Shown here one piece after another: positions 21,401 to 29,396 of a stretch of DNA of 44,958 nucleotides. Made by a program: the position numbers and the translations under genes. The first letter of the stretch is position 1. Every line of letters starts with the position of its first letter. The DNA comes from a virus. The notes under the pieces are model-generated. The model searched no databases and was not told where the DNA came from. It worked only from the letters and a program-made list of their open reading frames with translations. Location of the stretch: IMG/VR virus record IMGVR_UViG_3300044815_000084, positions 1-44,958 of that record; one strand, given 5' to 3'.

Positions 21401-22863
21401 GCCGCCTTGGCGGCGTGGTTACCACTCTGTTCGATACGCGAGACGATCCGCGAGACCTCGTGACGGCCTTTCTGATGCTCGATAAACTTGCCGAGTGGGC
21501 GATTGATGTACGGCTGCCCGGTCCGCGTGTCTTCGATCGGAGCCTTGATCTTCTTCGCGTGCTTGTGGGAGACGTAGGCGCCTTCGTCCTCTGCGGCCTT
21601 GGCGTCTTCGATCAGGCGGTTGCGCTTCACCGCTCGTTTGTCCTCGACCTTCCCACGCAGATCGCCGACGAGGCCGGTCACCTCGTCCGAGTTCTTGACG
21701 CTTTTCAGGACATGAGGAACGGGGATAAAGGGCGTCGCGCCGATTTCATGGCGGAAGGTCTGTTCGACTTCATGCGGGTCCCCGGAGACCAGTTTCTTAC
21801 CGATGTCCTCGATTCCACCCGCGAGCGTCCCAAGCTCGTCGGTGAGAGGACCGATGTTCCCTTGCTTCGCAGACTCGACCGCAGAAGCCGAAACGGCCAG
21901 CGGAGCAGTGAAGGCACCTAGGCTCGCGTGGAGCGTCGCCGTAGCCATGTCGCCCGGATGCTGCACTGCCTGATAGAGACCCGTCAGAAGCGCTCTGGCG
22001 CGGTCTGGGACGCCTCCTGGAATAGCGCCGGGAGGAAGGATCGCTGCGGCAGGGACGCCGACTTTGATCGGGTGCTTGGCAGCCGTCTTCCCTGCGGATT
22101 TCGCAGCTGCTCTCCGTGCATCGGGGGTCTCGAGCGCTTCGCGTACGTCCTTCGGAAGTTCCTTGACCCGGCCGGGGAATTCTTTGGCTTTGGTCGGCGC
22201 ATCCTTGACGGCCTGGACGGCGCGCTGGGGAGCGGTGCGGATGTCCTCTGCCTTGCGGGCGGTTTCCTCCGCGCCTTTGGCAGCCGCTTTCGCGACCGCG
22301 CCTTTTCCTACGTCTGCCGCCTCCTCGACGATTCTCGCGTCTCCTGCGACCGGAGCCGTGATTGCTGCTGCTGCACGAGCTTCAGAAGACGACGGGAGCT
22401 TGACGATGCCTCTGGCTTCCCTACCGGGCGTGACGCTCTGCTTGGCGACCTTGACGACGTTCTTCGCTTCGCTCTCGACGGCAGATCGGATCGGTGCTGA
22501 CGTGGGGTCCTGGCGCTCGAGGGTCTTGACGACCGATTTGATCGCGGCGGGGACCTTGTCGATCGCAGGAGTGCCTTTGGCCGGGTTGACCTCGACGCCA
22601 GCTTTGGTGACCTTGGTCTTCGCGTTCTTGGCCCTGACGCGGACGAGGGACTTGCGAGCTTCGGCTGCGGCGTCCCTGGCTTCGGGACCGACCGCAGAGA
22701 CGTGGCCGGTCGAGGAGACGGTGACGACGGTCTTTTCACCGCCTGCACTGTTGCGAGGACCGGCGGGAACCGAAGGTTGCGATACGCGGCCCTCGTGTTC
22801 GGTGACCGGAGTACGAGGGACCTTCCTGACGGGGGTTCTCTTGCCACCTTCGAGAGTAGCCAT
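18472..22863 (-). CDS. Giant internal virion (ejection) protein, 1463 aa
   Basis: The largest gene. The first 250 residues are Ala/Lys/Pro-rich and helical; a Gly/Ala/Pro-rich hydrophobic patch lies near 263-300; the middle is long and helical. Around 1133-1154 there is an aromatic stretch (MFYSFQRYSALWFLWQF), and the C-terminus is Ser/Gln-rich with near-repeats NSFSQAL. Giant helical proteins after the nozzle and before lysis are typically packaged in the head and ejected into the cell, as with T7 gp16 or P22 gp16/gp20. No lysozyme motif found here. An N-terminal TVVTVSSTGHVS segment resembles one in the virion hydrolase. Confidence 0.8.
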   Translation of the reverse strand: MATLEGGKRTPVRKVPRTPVTEHEGRVSQPSVPAGPRNSAGGEKTVVTVSSTGHVSAVGPEARDAAAEARKSLVRVRAKNAKTKVTKAGVEVNPAKGTPAIDKVPAAIKSVVKTLERQDPTSAPIRSAVESEAKNVVKVAKQSVTPGREARGIVKLPSSSEARAAAAITAPVAGDARIVEEAADVGKGAVAKAAAKGAEETARKAEDIRTAPQRAVQAVKDAPTKAKEFPGRVKELPKDVREALETPDARRAAAKSAGKTAAKHPIKVGVPAAAILPPGAIPGGVPDRARALLTGLYQAVQHPGDMATATLHASLGAFTAPLAVSASAVESAKQGNIGPLTDELGTLAGGIEDIGKKLVSGDPHEVEQTFRHEIGATPFIPVPHVLKSVKNSDEVTGLVGDLRGKVEDKRAVKRNRLIEDAKAAEDEGAYVSHKHAKKIKAPIEDTRTGQPYINRPLGKFIEHQKGRHEVSRIVSRIEQSGNHAAKAASQDIIKELRKSKLATRSDMNIGDVQRLFNKYGLPLNKDGGEAFTRMLHKNWPKAESGAVPAGEIVDRHATKWLLDHPEAFDDPHLAKAVKDFDKKAEQVGTSPVNQHRATVENIINPLREAEGKHRLPAPEEMVPKQTEDLMGTLVKGPLKEPWTRKTVLDYAKELHGPEGDALRKQIEATLVDENGKKLMLPPEHGGPAHGVSTTQSVRWTPEMAKTYVDAAHKEESGRGLRAPAAYVADRLPDPLKEKLPNFKSQLPTAKEWASQGKAAKSGNALSDFENFIQNSVEAPRHKAAMAKGVGVLIDKASRQVEGKRAFTDDEARRLINQHKVPDDTVWARPGIFKAVLSKDHSISPEEIRGVFEAEMDNGARIANGEKPTPIDELPVSDQLKSDLAEVEHLPGEKLAPVDGSYMREFLDHMKPLGGLNTFLGNSTRYASRAILNSPAFEAIQFAQEGIPAAAALARNVVHLPEAYKAMKVAAKGVEEGKITPEEVADWKAVASSSAGLMGTPTRRAMSAEGYLDPIRLAAKPEVWRKAWNLVNGKYLSEFDLHRAGVMREMGLSAKEIGDFKKASKGFNVWRRSANNLYKDMGKAVEDMKDMDVNERHAYMAHHPELEDRFHKAAHGMMGNWDSFTKFEKSVSPLTMFYSFQRYSALWFLWQFPLDHPIAATALTMLGAVNSKELQKIAAEHGNVPAPLDYTMPVYSKGAGKEPGIGTYGKRTFPGLSTPAQAAVTGKPSQLLGEAPPYLSIPVEAALGKSSYTGQELGENGWAYIGRSVAELNPGMRLFLGLTGEESTAAKTFHAQDPLAKWRSFADPYIGQTAEQYGKTKELEKNFDLKYGEGHQPGPYDSKLFDEIMFGGKNGGIKSPAEQRAAIKKVHESEEGSAGVKAAEKPFLPGDKGLSPEQEEFQQGWEDAYQTGPSESEEGSGNSFSEAVQASKGETAKNSFSQALSQTAGGPTTNSFSQALSEAR

Positions 22864-24155
22864 CAGGGACGGATATTTTCGGCTGCTTTGACGACGGGCG
22901 CTGCGGCTTCAGCTTTCCGTTTCAGTTCAGCCACAATCCTCGCCGCCACGGCAGGATCGATCCCGGCCCCTGGTTCTTTCCCAGTCTTCGGGGCGGTCAG
23001 GTGCTGTTCGAGTTCGAGCCATTCGGCTTCGGTGTACTGGGCCGGGGATTTGTGCGAGGCCGTGCGCTTCGCGTTGATGGCCGTCGCAGCCGCAGCGGAA
23101 GCATTCTGCGCGCTTTCTTTTTTGCTGTTCTGTTCGCTCGTCGAAGGTTTGCCTTCCTTCTGGAGCGCGGCGACTTCCGCAGGGGTGCGGCCGTTGTGGT
23201 TCTTTTTGTAGCGCCGTTCGGCAGCGAATTCCTGAGCGTTGATCGCGGCGTTCTTGGCCGAGGCGTTGGCAGAGACAGTCGATGCGGCGGTGCTGGCCGC
23301 GCTCGAGGCGGCCGTGCGCTGGGAGTTCGCACGGGAGGTCGCGGCACTGCGCTGGCTCGACGCTTCCTGCTGCGCCAGCGCTTCTTGGTTGTGTTTGACG
23401 GTCGCCGCGGCTTCCTGACCTTCGAGAGCGAAGGCCGCTTTGTCGAGTTCGCTCTTCCTCGCCGATTCCCGCTCTTCGGCCAGTCTCCCGACGTAGGCCT
23501 GACCCTTCTGCTTCTGGGCTGCGAGGAGATCCTGGCCGACTTTCTTGCGTTCTCCGAGGAGGCCCTGTGAGACTTCGTGACCGCGCTCTTTCGATGCGAT
23601 ACCGAGGCGGTTCGTGAGCGCTGCCTGGTTGTAGGCGGCTCCGAGGGTGGGAGCGTTGAGAGCTACCGCGTTGGCGGCTCCTACGTTGGCTCCTGCCGCC
23701 GCGGCCTGTCCTTCGGAGGCAGCCATAGGGGTTCCCGTGAGAGCGCTCTGTGCGGCCTGCGCCTGCTGCTGGGAGGCAAGGTATGCGGCGTTCTGGTTAT
23801 TGGCCTGAGCGAGCTGCTGAGTCAGGCTGGAGGCGAACTGATTGGCGCCGCCGAGTTCTGACTGCGCCGCCGCCGCCTGTTCGGAGCCGAGCTGGTTGTA
23901 CCACTGGCTCGCCTGCCCGGCCTGTTTGCGCAGACCGGCCTTTTCCTCACGGATGCCACGGATGGTCGGGTTGTATTCGACGTTCGCGGCGGCTTTGGCC
24001 TGATGACGGGCCTGTTTCCCCGTGGGAGATTGCGTGAACCGTTCCCGTTCTTTGCCTTCGCGTTCTTCCCGGTGGGCCACATGGTTTTCGTGGCGCTGGG
24101 CGAGACGCTGGCGAAGCTGCGCTTTCGGGTTGTTCTGTCGCTGAGGCTGAGCCAT
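22863..24155 (-). CDS. Ala/Gln-rich internal virion protein, 430 aa
   Basis: Start at 24155 with AAAGG 6 nt upstream (MAQPQRQNNPK). Very helical and rich in Ala and Gln (AAAAQSEL, QQQAQAAQSAL), with long coiled-coil stretches and a basic N-terminus. Position directly before the giant ejection gene and composition fit a second ejection protein (like T7 gp14/gp15 or P22 gp7/gp20). No enzymatic motif. Confidence 0.7.
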   Translation of the reverse strand: MAQPQRQNNPKAQLRQRLAQRHENHVAHREEREGKERERFTQSPTGKQARHQAKAAANVEYNPTIRGIREEKAGLRKQAGQASQWYNQLGSEQAAAAQSELGGANQFASSLTQQLAQANNQNAAYLASQQQAQAAQSALTGTPMAASEGQAAAAGANVGAANAVALNAPTLGAAYNQAALTNRLGIASKERGHEVSQGLLGERKKVGQDLLAAQKQKGQAYVGRLAEERESARKSELDKAAFALEGQEAAATVKHNQEALAQQEASSQRSAATSRANSQRTAASSAASTAASTVSANASAKNAAINAQEFAAERRYKKNHNGRTPAEVAALQKEGKPSTSEQNSKKESAQNASAAAATAINAKRTASHKSPAQYTEAEWLELEQHLTAPKTGKEPGAGIDPAVAARIVAELKRKAEAAAPVVKAAENIRP

Positions 24156-24157
24156 CT

Positions 24158-24895
24158 CTAACCTTTCACCAAGTGCCAGTGCGAACCGTTCCAGGCCCAC
24201 TTTTTGTTGGCCGGTGCGGGATAGGGGATCTTTTCTTTGCCGCCACCCGAACCGCCGTTGGAGTTCCCGCCGTTGCCCAGCGGGACTTCAGGCGGAGTGG
24301 CTTCGAGGGCGCGCTGGATGGCGCCTTCTTTCGCCGCGTTGACCGCTTCCTGCTCTGCGACTTCGGCTGCTTTTTCTTCCGCGTTCCAGTTGGCGTTCGC
24401 GCGGGCGTCTTCGTTGACGATGCCCTGATGGGCCTGGTTCGTCCGACCGGACTCGATCGTCTGGGCGTTGCCGGTCTGCCCTGAGTAGAGAGCCTGTCCT
24501 GCCGTCGTGTTGATTCCACGGGAGTTCGATTCGTGGTTGTGCTGGAGGATGGCTGCCTGCGAATAGGGGTTGTTTTTGTAATCGTTGTAGGCGTAGCCGT
24601 TGCCACCCATTCCTTCGCCGACCCCGAATTCAGATTCACCGAGCGCGCGGTTTGAGGCGTTCTGGGCGATGGAGTTGTTGTAGCCCACTCCTGCGGTGGC
24701 TGCCTGACCTTCGGCAACCGAGTCCCAAGGGAGCGGCGCGGACCCCGGCGCAGGGGGCTGCACGTACCCGGCTCTGTGCTGAGGTTTGGCGTTGAACTCC
24801 GCGTCGAAGCCTTTGGGTTTGACGAGACCACTGGGGTTCGCACGGAAGGCTTTCCCGTAGCCGATCCCGCTCGCAGGTTTGACTTTCGTCGCCAT
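24158..24895 (-). CDS. Gly/Asn-rich internal virion protein, 245 aa
   Basis: Low-complexity sequence rich in Gly, Asn, Ala and Gln, with a Gly/Asn linker before a short C-terminal tail (KIPYPAPANKKWAWNGSHWHLVKG). It lies between small tail/virion genes and the ejection genes; its TAG is separated from the next ATG by 2 nt. Probably an internal virion protein. The tryptophan-rich C-terminus may be a binding tail. Confidence 0.6.
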   Translation of the reverse strand: MATKVKPASGIGYGKAFRANPSGLVKPKGFDAEFNAKPQHRAGYVQPPAPGSAPLPWDSVAEGQAATAGVGYNNSIAQNASNRALGESEFGVGEGMGGNGYAYNDYKNNPYSQAAILQHNHESNSRGINTTAGQALYSGQTGNAQTIESGRTNQAHQGIVNEDARANANWNAEEKAAEVAEQEAVNAAKEGAIQRALEATPPEVPLGNGGNSNGGSGGGKEKIPYPAPANKKWAWNGSHWHLVKG

Positions 24896-25270
24896 CTACT
24901 TGGCCGTGGTCCCACCGTTGCGAAGCTGACGGCCTGCGATCGGAGACTTCGGCATCGACGGCTTCAGGGTGGTCTTGGCTTCCGTGCCGCCGTTGACGTT
25001 CAGTTTGTTCTTGGCCTGCTGGATGGCTTTCGAGCGGAGGGAGTTGACTTCAGAGCCTCCTGAGATGCCGTAGCTCGGCAGCGCTTTCGCCCCGCCTTTG
25101 CCGTAGACCTTGACCCGCCAGTTGTCCCCGAAGGCGTTCTGGAGGAGTTTGCGCTGGTCTGAGGTTTTGCTTGCCTGTTTGCGGGTGATCGCCCCGCTCT
25201 CGACCTTGTTGGTGAGCTGCTTGCCGAGACTTGCGATCACCCCGTTGTCTACTGCTGGTTTGTTTGCCAT
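24896..25270 (-). CDS. Small basic virion protein, 124 aa
   Basis: Start at 25270 with AAAGGA 4 nt upstream (MANKPAVDNG). Basic, helical and Lys/Gln/Ala-rich, with a Gly-rich patch. Sits in the late operon after the 136-aa protein. Likely a minor virion or tail-associated protein, judged by position only. Confidence 0.55.
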   Translation of the reverse strand: MANKPAVDNGVIASLGKQLTNKVESGAITRKQASKTSDQRKLLQNAFGDNWRVKVYGKGGAKALPSYGISGGSEVNSLRSKAIQQAKNKLNVNGGTEAKTTLKPSMPKSPIAGRQLRNGGTTAK

Positions 25271-25278
25271 TTCTTCCT

Positions 25279-25689
25279 TTAGCTGATGGCGAACCAGTCG
25301 AAGGCGACTGCGCCGGTATGGGTTCCACTGAGGACTTGGAGGGCGACCGAAGCCACCGTTTTGGATTTCGCGAAACACGCCGCGTTGTAAAGCGAGTCGG
25401 AGGCCGTGATCAGGACAACCCTGGGCACGACGCCCAGTTCGTGTGAGACTTCTGCCGTGGCCGTCGCGCCGCCTGCGAAGGTCGCGCTTCCCGTCCCAAA
25501 ATTCGCCATATGAGTGCCCGAGACAGCCCTGATGAAGGGGGTTGACCCCATATTTTCCAGAGTAAGAGGGAACTTCTCGTAGAGGTCTTCCAGGTTCCGC
25601 GTGATCGCGTCGAAGAGTTCTTCCTGCTTTTTCTTCGTCAGGTTTTCGTGAGGATTGAGGCGCGTGTTGTTGAACGGAGGGATCGCCAT
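25279..25689 (-). CDS. Small tail or virion protein, 136 aa
   Basis: Residues about 1-50 are helical (KKKQEELFDAITRNLEDLYEKF), then a beta-rich part (MGSTPFIRAVSGTHMANFGTG... GVVPRVVLITASDS). The C-terminal beta domain resembles short phage tail-fibre or cap proteins in style, but no family is recognised. It follows the nozzle gene by TGATG overlap, where a tail-tip or receptor-binding component would be expected. No larger tailspike is found in the window. Confidence 0.55.
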   Translation of the reverse strand: MAIPPFNNTRLNPHENLTKKKQEELFDAITRNLEDLYEKFPLTLENMGSTPFIRAVSGTHMANFGTGSATFAGGATATAEVSHELGVVPRVVLITASDSLYNAACFAKSKTVASVALQVLSGTHTGAVAFDWFAIS

Positions 25690-27827
25690 CAGGAAGGATC
25701 GCTCTGCGAGCCGGAGGTCGCGGTGGTCCTCAGGTAGCGGACGAATTTCTGGATCGAGGCTTTCCCGGTCCCTTCGAAGCGGTGGGAGAAGAGAGTGGCT
25801 TTGTCGGAGATGTTCTGGGCCTTCTGCGTGGTGTCTTCGCCGAGTTCGAAGGTGTGGCGCGGTTCGATTCCCCTGAAGTCCTTGGAGGTGGCGACTTTGA
25901 CCGTGCCAGCGCCCCAGAGCTTCGCGAGAACAAGCTCCTTCTCGTCCTCGCTGCTGAGGTCGTACAGGCCGCTCTGCCATGCCCAGCCGGGGAAGGTCGC
26001 CTGTTCTTCTGCGTTGGGGCCGGTCCAGAAGACGGTTTTGGTCTGGGAACAGAAGAGGCGCGGGCGTACGCCGGATGAGGATTCGGCGGTGAGGTAATAG
26101 ACGCGCATCTGCGCCCCGAAGAACCTGAGAGAGCTTCCTTCAACCGGGGCGGTCGCAGAGACAGCAACGCCGAATCCTGCTGCGTTCACATCGGAGGGTG
26201 CCCACGAAAGTCCCCAAAGGTCTTCGGTCCCTCCATACGCCTGTGGGGTAGGGAGTCCTGATTCTGGAGTCACGGGCCAAGGAGTTGCAGACGCTCGATT
26301 GACGGTCGTCTGGACGATTCCTCCTTTGACGATCCGCACGGAGCCATCCAAGATCGCCGAGGTCGCCGAGTTTTTACTACGCCAGGCGGTCGGTTCGATG
26401 CCGACGACGATCGCGCCGGTCGGAACTGCCAGCCCAAAAGTCTTGAGGAGGATGTAATGCGAGGTGGGATTCGCTGGCGTGATGAGGCTGATGGTCGAGA
26501 ATTTCCCGGCCGCCGGGGTTCCGACTGCTTCGGCAGGAGAACTCCAAGCTTTGGTGCCTACGCCTGAGTTGTCTTCCGCCGCTCCGGCGAAGGCCGAAAC
26601 CGTTTCCGCACCCCCGCCCGTCAACCCGGTCCAGATCGCCATCGAGACCGAGGGCATCTTCCAGCACGTCCAGACTTCGACGTTGATGTCGTAGACGAAC
26701 ATGAATTCGTAGCGCTTGACGAAGATCCGTCTGCCGAGGATGCAGATGCCGGTGGCGGGCCAGCGGAAGGATTCGACAGAGCCGTTGAGGAATTCGGCCA
26801 TCGGCCCTTCGAAGGGCACGGTCTCCTCGAGCGGCTTCAGTTGCATGGAGAGCTTCGAGGGCTGTGAGCCGGTGGTCTGGTAGACGCCGTCCGTGGTGCA
26901 GAAGAAGACACCATCCTGCGAGGCCCAGCAGATCCGGTCGGAGGTCTCCTTCAGTTTTTCGGTGAGCACCTGCTTGATGTGGGTGCCCTGCCCCAGTGAG
27001 ACTTCCCTGAAGCTGAAGACGGGCTGACCGTGTTCGTTGGTCGAAGGCGGAGAGACAACCCAGAATTTCGTTTCCTTGAAGACGTAGAGCTGTGCCGCGT
27101 AGACGCAAAGGCCGGTGATTTCCTCCCCGTCACCTACACCCAGACGGATGAAGGCGGTTTCTTCGAAGGCTTCAGGGGCGCCAGGCCTGGAGAACCAGAC
27201 GTGCGAGTTGGTGGAGGCCGCTCCGTTGGGACCTCCCGTCGTCCCAGGGGTATTGGCAAAGACAAGGACATTGGAGGCGTCGGGCCAGCCGACCATGTGC
27301 CTCGCGAGAGGGAAGGCTTTCCCGGTTTTCGGCGCTTCTTTTTCCCCCGTTTCGGTGACGTTTTCGATAGTCGCCGTGACCCCTTTGAATTCCGAGCCAT
27401 CGAAGCGGAGGACTTTGAAGACCGGGTTGACGATCCTCATGTAGGTGTAGGAGGCGGTCGGGGTCCCGATGGAGGCGAAGGTGGAGGGAGCTTCGCCGGT
27501 CGCCGCTTCTTCAAGTTTGAAGGTGGTTTTCTCGGTACCTTCCTTATCGATTGCAACTACGTAGGCTTCCGTCGCTTTGATCCGTTTGACGGCGAGCAGA
27601 CGAAGGGCCGAGTGCGAATAGAGCCCTTTGTATTCCCCCGTGGCTGCGGAGGCATTCAGTTTCTGAAAGCCGTCACGTGACCTGAAGCGCCCCGTCGAGC
27701 CGTCACGGTCCACGTCATGCTCGTAGATCGAGGCGTTGGCTCCGACTTCGTCTAGGGACTGATCGAGCCGTAGACCCCCGAAGGTCGGGAAGCCGATGGC
27801 AGTCATTTCGGTCTTGGGAGCAGCCAC
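25689..27827 (-). CDS. Nozzle-like tail protein, 712 aa
   Basis: 712 residues, overwhelmingly beta, with many Gly/Thr/Phe repeats and few helices. It follows the adaptor gene (27828) immediately and is of the size of the T7 gp12/P22 gp10 tail nozzle class that closes the portal channel. The fold is assigned from position, size and beta-rich composition, not from a sequence motif. Confidence 0.65.
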   Translation of the reverse strand: MAAPKTEMTAIGFPTFGGLRLDQSLDEVGANASIYEHDVDRDGSTGRFRSRDGFQKLNASAATGEYKGLYSHSALRLLAVKRIKATEAYVVAIDKEGTEKTTFKLEEAATGEAPSTFASIGTPTASYTYMRIVNPVFKVLRFDGSEFKGVTATIENVTETGEKEAPKTGKAFPLARHMVGWPDASNVLVFANTPGTTGGPNGAASTNSHVWFSRPGAPEAFEETAFIRLGVGDGEEITGLCVYAAQLYVFKETKFWVVSPPSTNEHGQPVFSFREVSLGQGTHIKQVLTEKLKETSDRICWASQDGVFFCTTDGVYQTTGSQPSKLSMQLKPLEETVPFEGPMAEFLNGSVESFRWPATGICILGRRIFVKRYEFMFVYDINVEVWTCWKMPSVSMAIWTGLTGGGAETVSAFAGAAEDNSGVGTKAWSSPAEAVGTPAAGKFSTISLITPANPTSHYILLKTFGLAVPTGAIVVGIEPTAWRSKNSATSAILDGSVRIVKGGIVQTTVNRASATPWPVTPESGLPTPQAYGGTEDLWGLSWAPSDVNAAGFGVAVSATAPVEGSSLRFFGAQMRVYYLTAESSSGVRPRLFCSQTKTVFWTGPNAEEQATFPGWAWQSGLYDLSSEDEKELVLAKLWGAGTVKVATSKDFRGIEPRHTFELGEDTTQKAQNISDKATLFSHRFEGTGKASIQKFVRYLRTTATSGSQSDPS

Positions 27828-28505
27828 CTAGAACCAACTGCCGATGCCGTACGAGTAACTGCCCTGCGTTCTGATGATCCGCTTGGCCCGATCGTGGTTG
27901 GTGTTCAGGAGAGCCTGTTCCATCTGCTTCAAGCCTTTGGTCACCCGGGCTTCGACCAGTTCCGCGGCCGAGTAGGCGTCACGACTCATGTAGGCCTGCA
28001 CGACGGTCCCGAGAACGATCAGGTGCTGGAAACGCGCAGGCATCCGTGGTTTGGTCGACGCGGTGCTGAGTTCTTCCGGCACCGTCATGAAGCGCACCCT
28101 GAAGGTTTCGCTCGGGGCTTTGGGATAGACGGCGATCTTGGCCGTGCTTTCCTGATACCAGTATTCGGCTATCGCGTTCCCGGCTTCTTCCAGCGTCGGG
28201 TTCCAGCGGATCAACTGCCTGCGGTCGACGGGGCGAAGGTTCACGCGGTTGTTGATCGAGGAGACGTCGAGGACGTGGCCGAGGTTTTCAAGAGTGAACG
28301 GGAGGACGCCTTCGTATTCGGATTCGAGGAACGGCCAGTCTTTCTCCAGGGCGATTTCCTGGTAGGCCTGGTTCATCCACGTGACCATCTGCGCTTCCTT
28401 TTCGGCTTCGCCTTTGAAGTCGTCGAAGCCCCGGGCGAACACTTCCTGAAGGAGTTCTTCACGGGTCTTGCCGACAGGCGCTTCCGGTTCGAGGATGATC
28501 GTCAT
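27828..28505 (-). CDS. Head-tail adaptor protein, 225 aa
   Basis: Helical N-terminal half containing WMNQAYQEIALEKDWPFLE, the motif seen in P22 gp4/T7 gp11 adaptors (the first ring under the portal), then a beta region and a long C-terminal helix. Lies between the head genes and the nozzle. The stop is followed directly by the next gene. Confidence 0.75.
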   Translation of the reverse strand: MTIILEPEAPVGKTREELLQEVFARGFDDFKGEAEKEAQMVTWMNQAYQEIALEKDWPFLESEYEGVLPFTLENLGHVLDVSSINNRVNLRPVDRRQLIRWNPTLEEAGNAIAEYWYQESTAKIAVYPKAPSETFRVRFMTVPEELSTASTKPRMPARFQHLIVLGTVVQAYMSRDAYSAAELVEARVTKGLKQMEQALLNTNHDRAKRIIRTQGSYSYGIGSWF

Positions 28506-28994
28506 CTAGTGCGCTGCTTCCTTCAGCAGCTTCTCGTCGCCCTTGACCCGCTTGGCGGCCCTGTAGGCAAGAGCCATTTCGTCGGCGATCTGTTCCTTTT
28601 TCAGCTTGGCCGCGTCCTCTTTGGCGCGCACCTGACGCTCGCGCTCGGCGAAGAGACGCTCCATAGCACCGTCGCGCCAGAGGTCGGCACGCTTCATGTC
28701 CTCGACGATCTGCATTTCGGGGTTGCGGTACTCGAGGTTCGGCCCGACGATCGGCAGGTAGTGGTCTAGCTGGTTCTCGAACTCGCCCTGTTTGACGATG
28801 TGCCAGCGGTTGCGGACCATGCCGGGGGAGAAGTGATCGGGAGGGATGTCCCCGACGAAGCGGACGACAAGCTGAGGGTCGAGCGTCTGCAGCTCGCGTT
28901 CCAGCGCTCGACCCTGCTCACTCGCCTGGGTGAGTTCCGCCCGCAGACGATTCATCGCCGAGGCTTTGGTCTCGACCACGAGAAGCTCGCTCAT
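28506..28994 (-). CDS. Head-completion hypothetical protein, 162 aa
   Basis: Start at 28994 overlapping the 112-aa gene's stop. Helical at both ends with a C-terminal Arg/Lys/Ala-rich coiled coil, and a central mixed region (GDIPPDHFSPGMVRNRWHIVKQGEFENQLDHYLP). Located between the capsid accessory gene and the adaptor; probably a head-to-tail connector or minor head protein. Not a known family to me. Confidence 0.6.
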   Translation of the reverse strand: MSELLVVETKASAMNRLRAELTQASEQGRALERELQTLDPQLVVRFVGDIPPDHFSPGMVRNRWHIVKQGEFENQLDHYLPIVGPNLEYRNPEMQIVEDMKRADLWRDGAMERLFAERERQVRAKEDAAKLKKEQIADEMALAYRAAKRVKGDEKLLKEAAH

Positions 28995-29332
28995 CAGTAG
29001 TAGACGATCGGGATTTCGACTTCGGCGGCGGCGACCGAGGAAGCGTTGACGAGCTCTGCCCCGGTGATCGGGTTGATGAAGTGGAGCGATATTTTGGTCC
29101 CGCTCGATTCCACTTTGCAGAAAGGGTTGAGGACCGGGACGGTGGCCGAGGCGACCGACTTGATGACGGTCGGATTTCCGACCGAGACGATCCTCCGAGC
29201 GCCGCATTCTTTGGCGGTGACGACTTCCCCGGCCGGGTTTGCATAGGTGCCGGAGAGGACCGCGAGGACGGTTTTCCGTTTGGCTTTGCCTTCGACGCTG
29301 CCTCGGGGTTTGGTGACGCTTGCTACGGCCAT
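28994..29332 (-). CDS. Capsid decoration-like protein, 112 aa
   Basis: Beta-rich, with a short basic N-terminus (MAVASVTKPRGSVEGKAKRK) and a core with V/I/A strands (KISLHFINPITGAELVNASSV). It is the first gene after the major capsid protein, a usual place for small decoration or head-stabilising proteins. No motif proves it. Confidence 0.55.
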   Translation of the reverse strand: MAVASVTKPRGSVEGKAKRKTVLAVLSGTYANPAGEVVTAKECGARRIVSVGNPTVIKSVASATVPVLNPFCKVESSGTKISLHFINPITGAELVNASSVAAAEVEIPIVYY

Positions 29333-29359
29333 TCGATTTGCTCCTTCTCAGGGCTTGAT

Positions 29360-29383
29360 CCCCCCGGCAGGATTGCCGAGGGG
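29360..29383 (-). promoter_or_regulatory. Stem-loop after the major capsid gene
   Basis: On the minus strand CCCCTCGGCA pairs with TGCCGGGGGG around a 4-nt loop (ten pairs counting one G-U), in the 64-nt gap between the capsid gene (stop 29397) and the next gene (29332). It has no following U-run, so it may be an mRNA stabiliser, RNase stop or weak attenuator that sets capsid excess over downstream proteins. Confidence 0.55.
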
Positions 29384-29396
29384 CGACAACGGCTTT

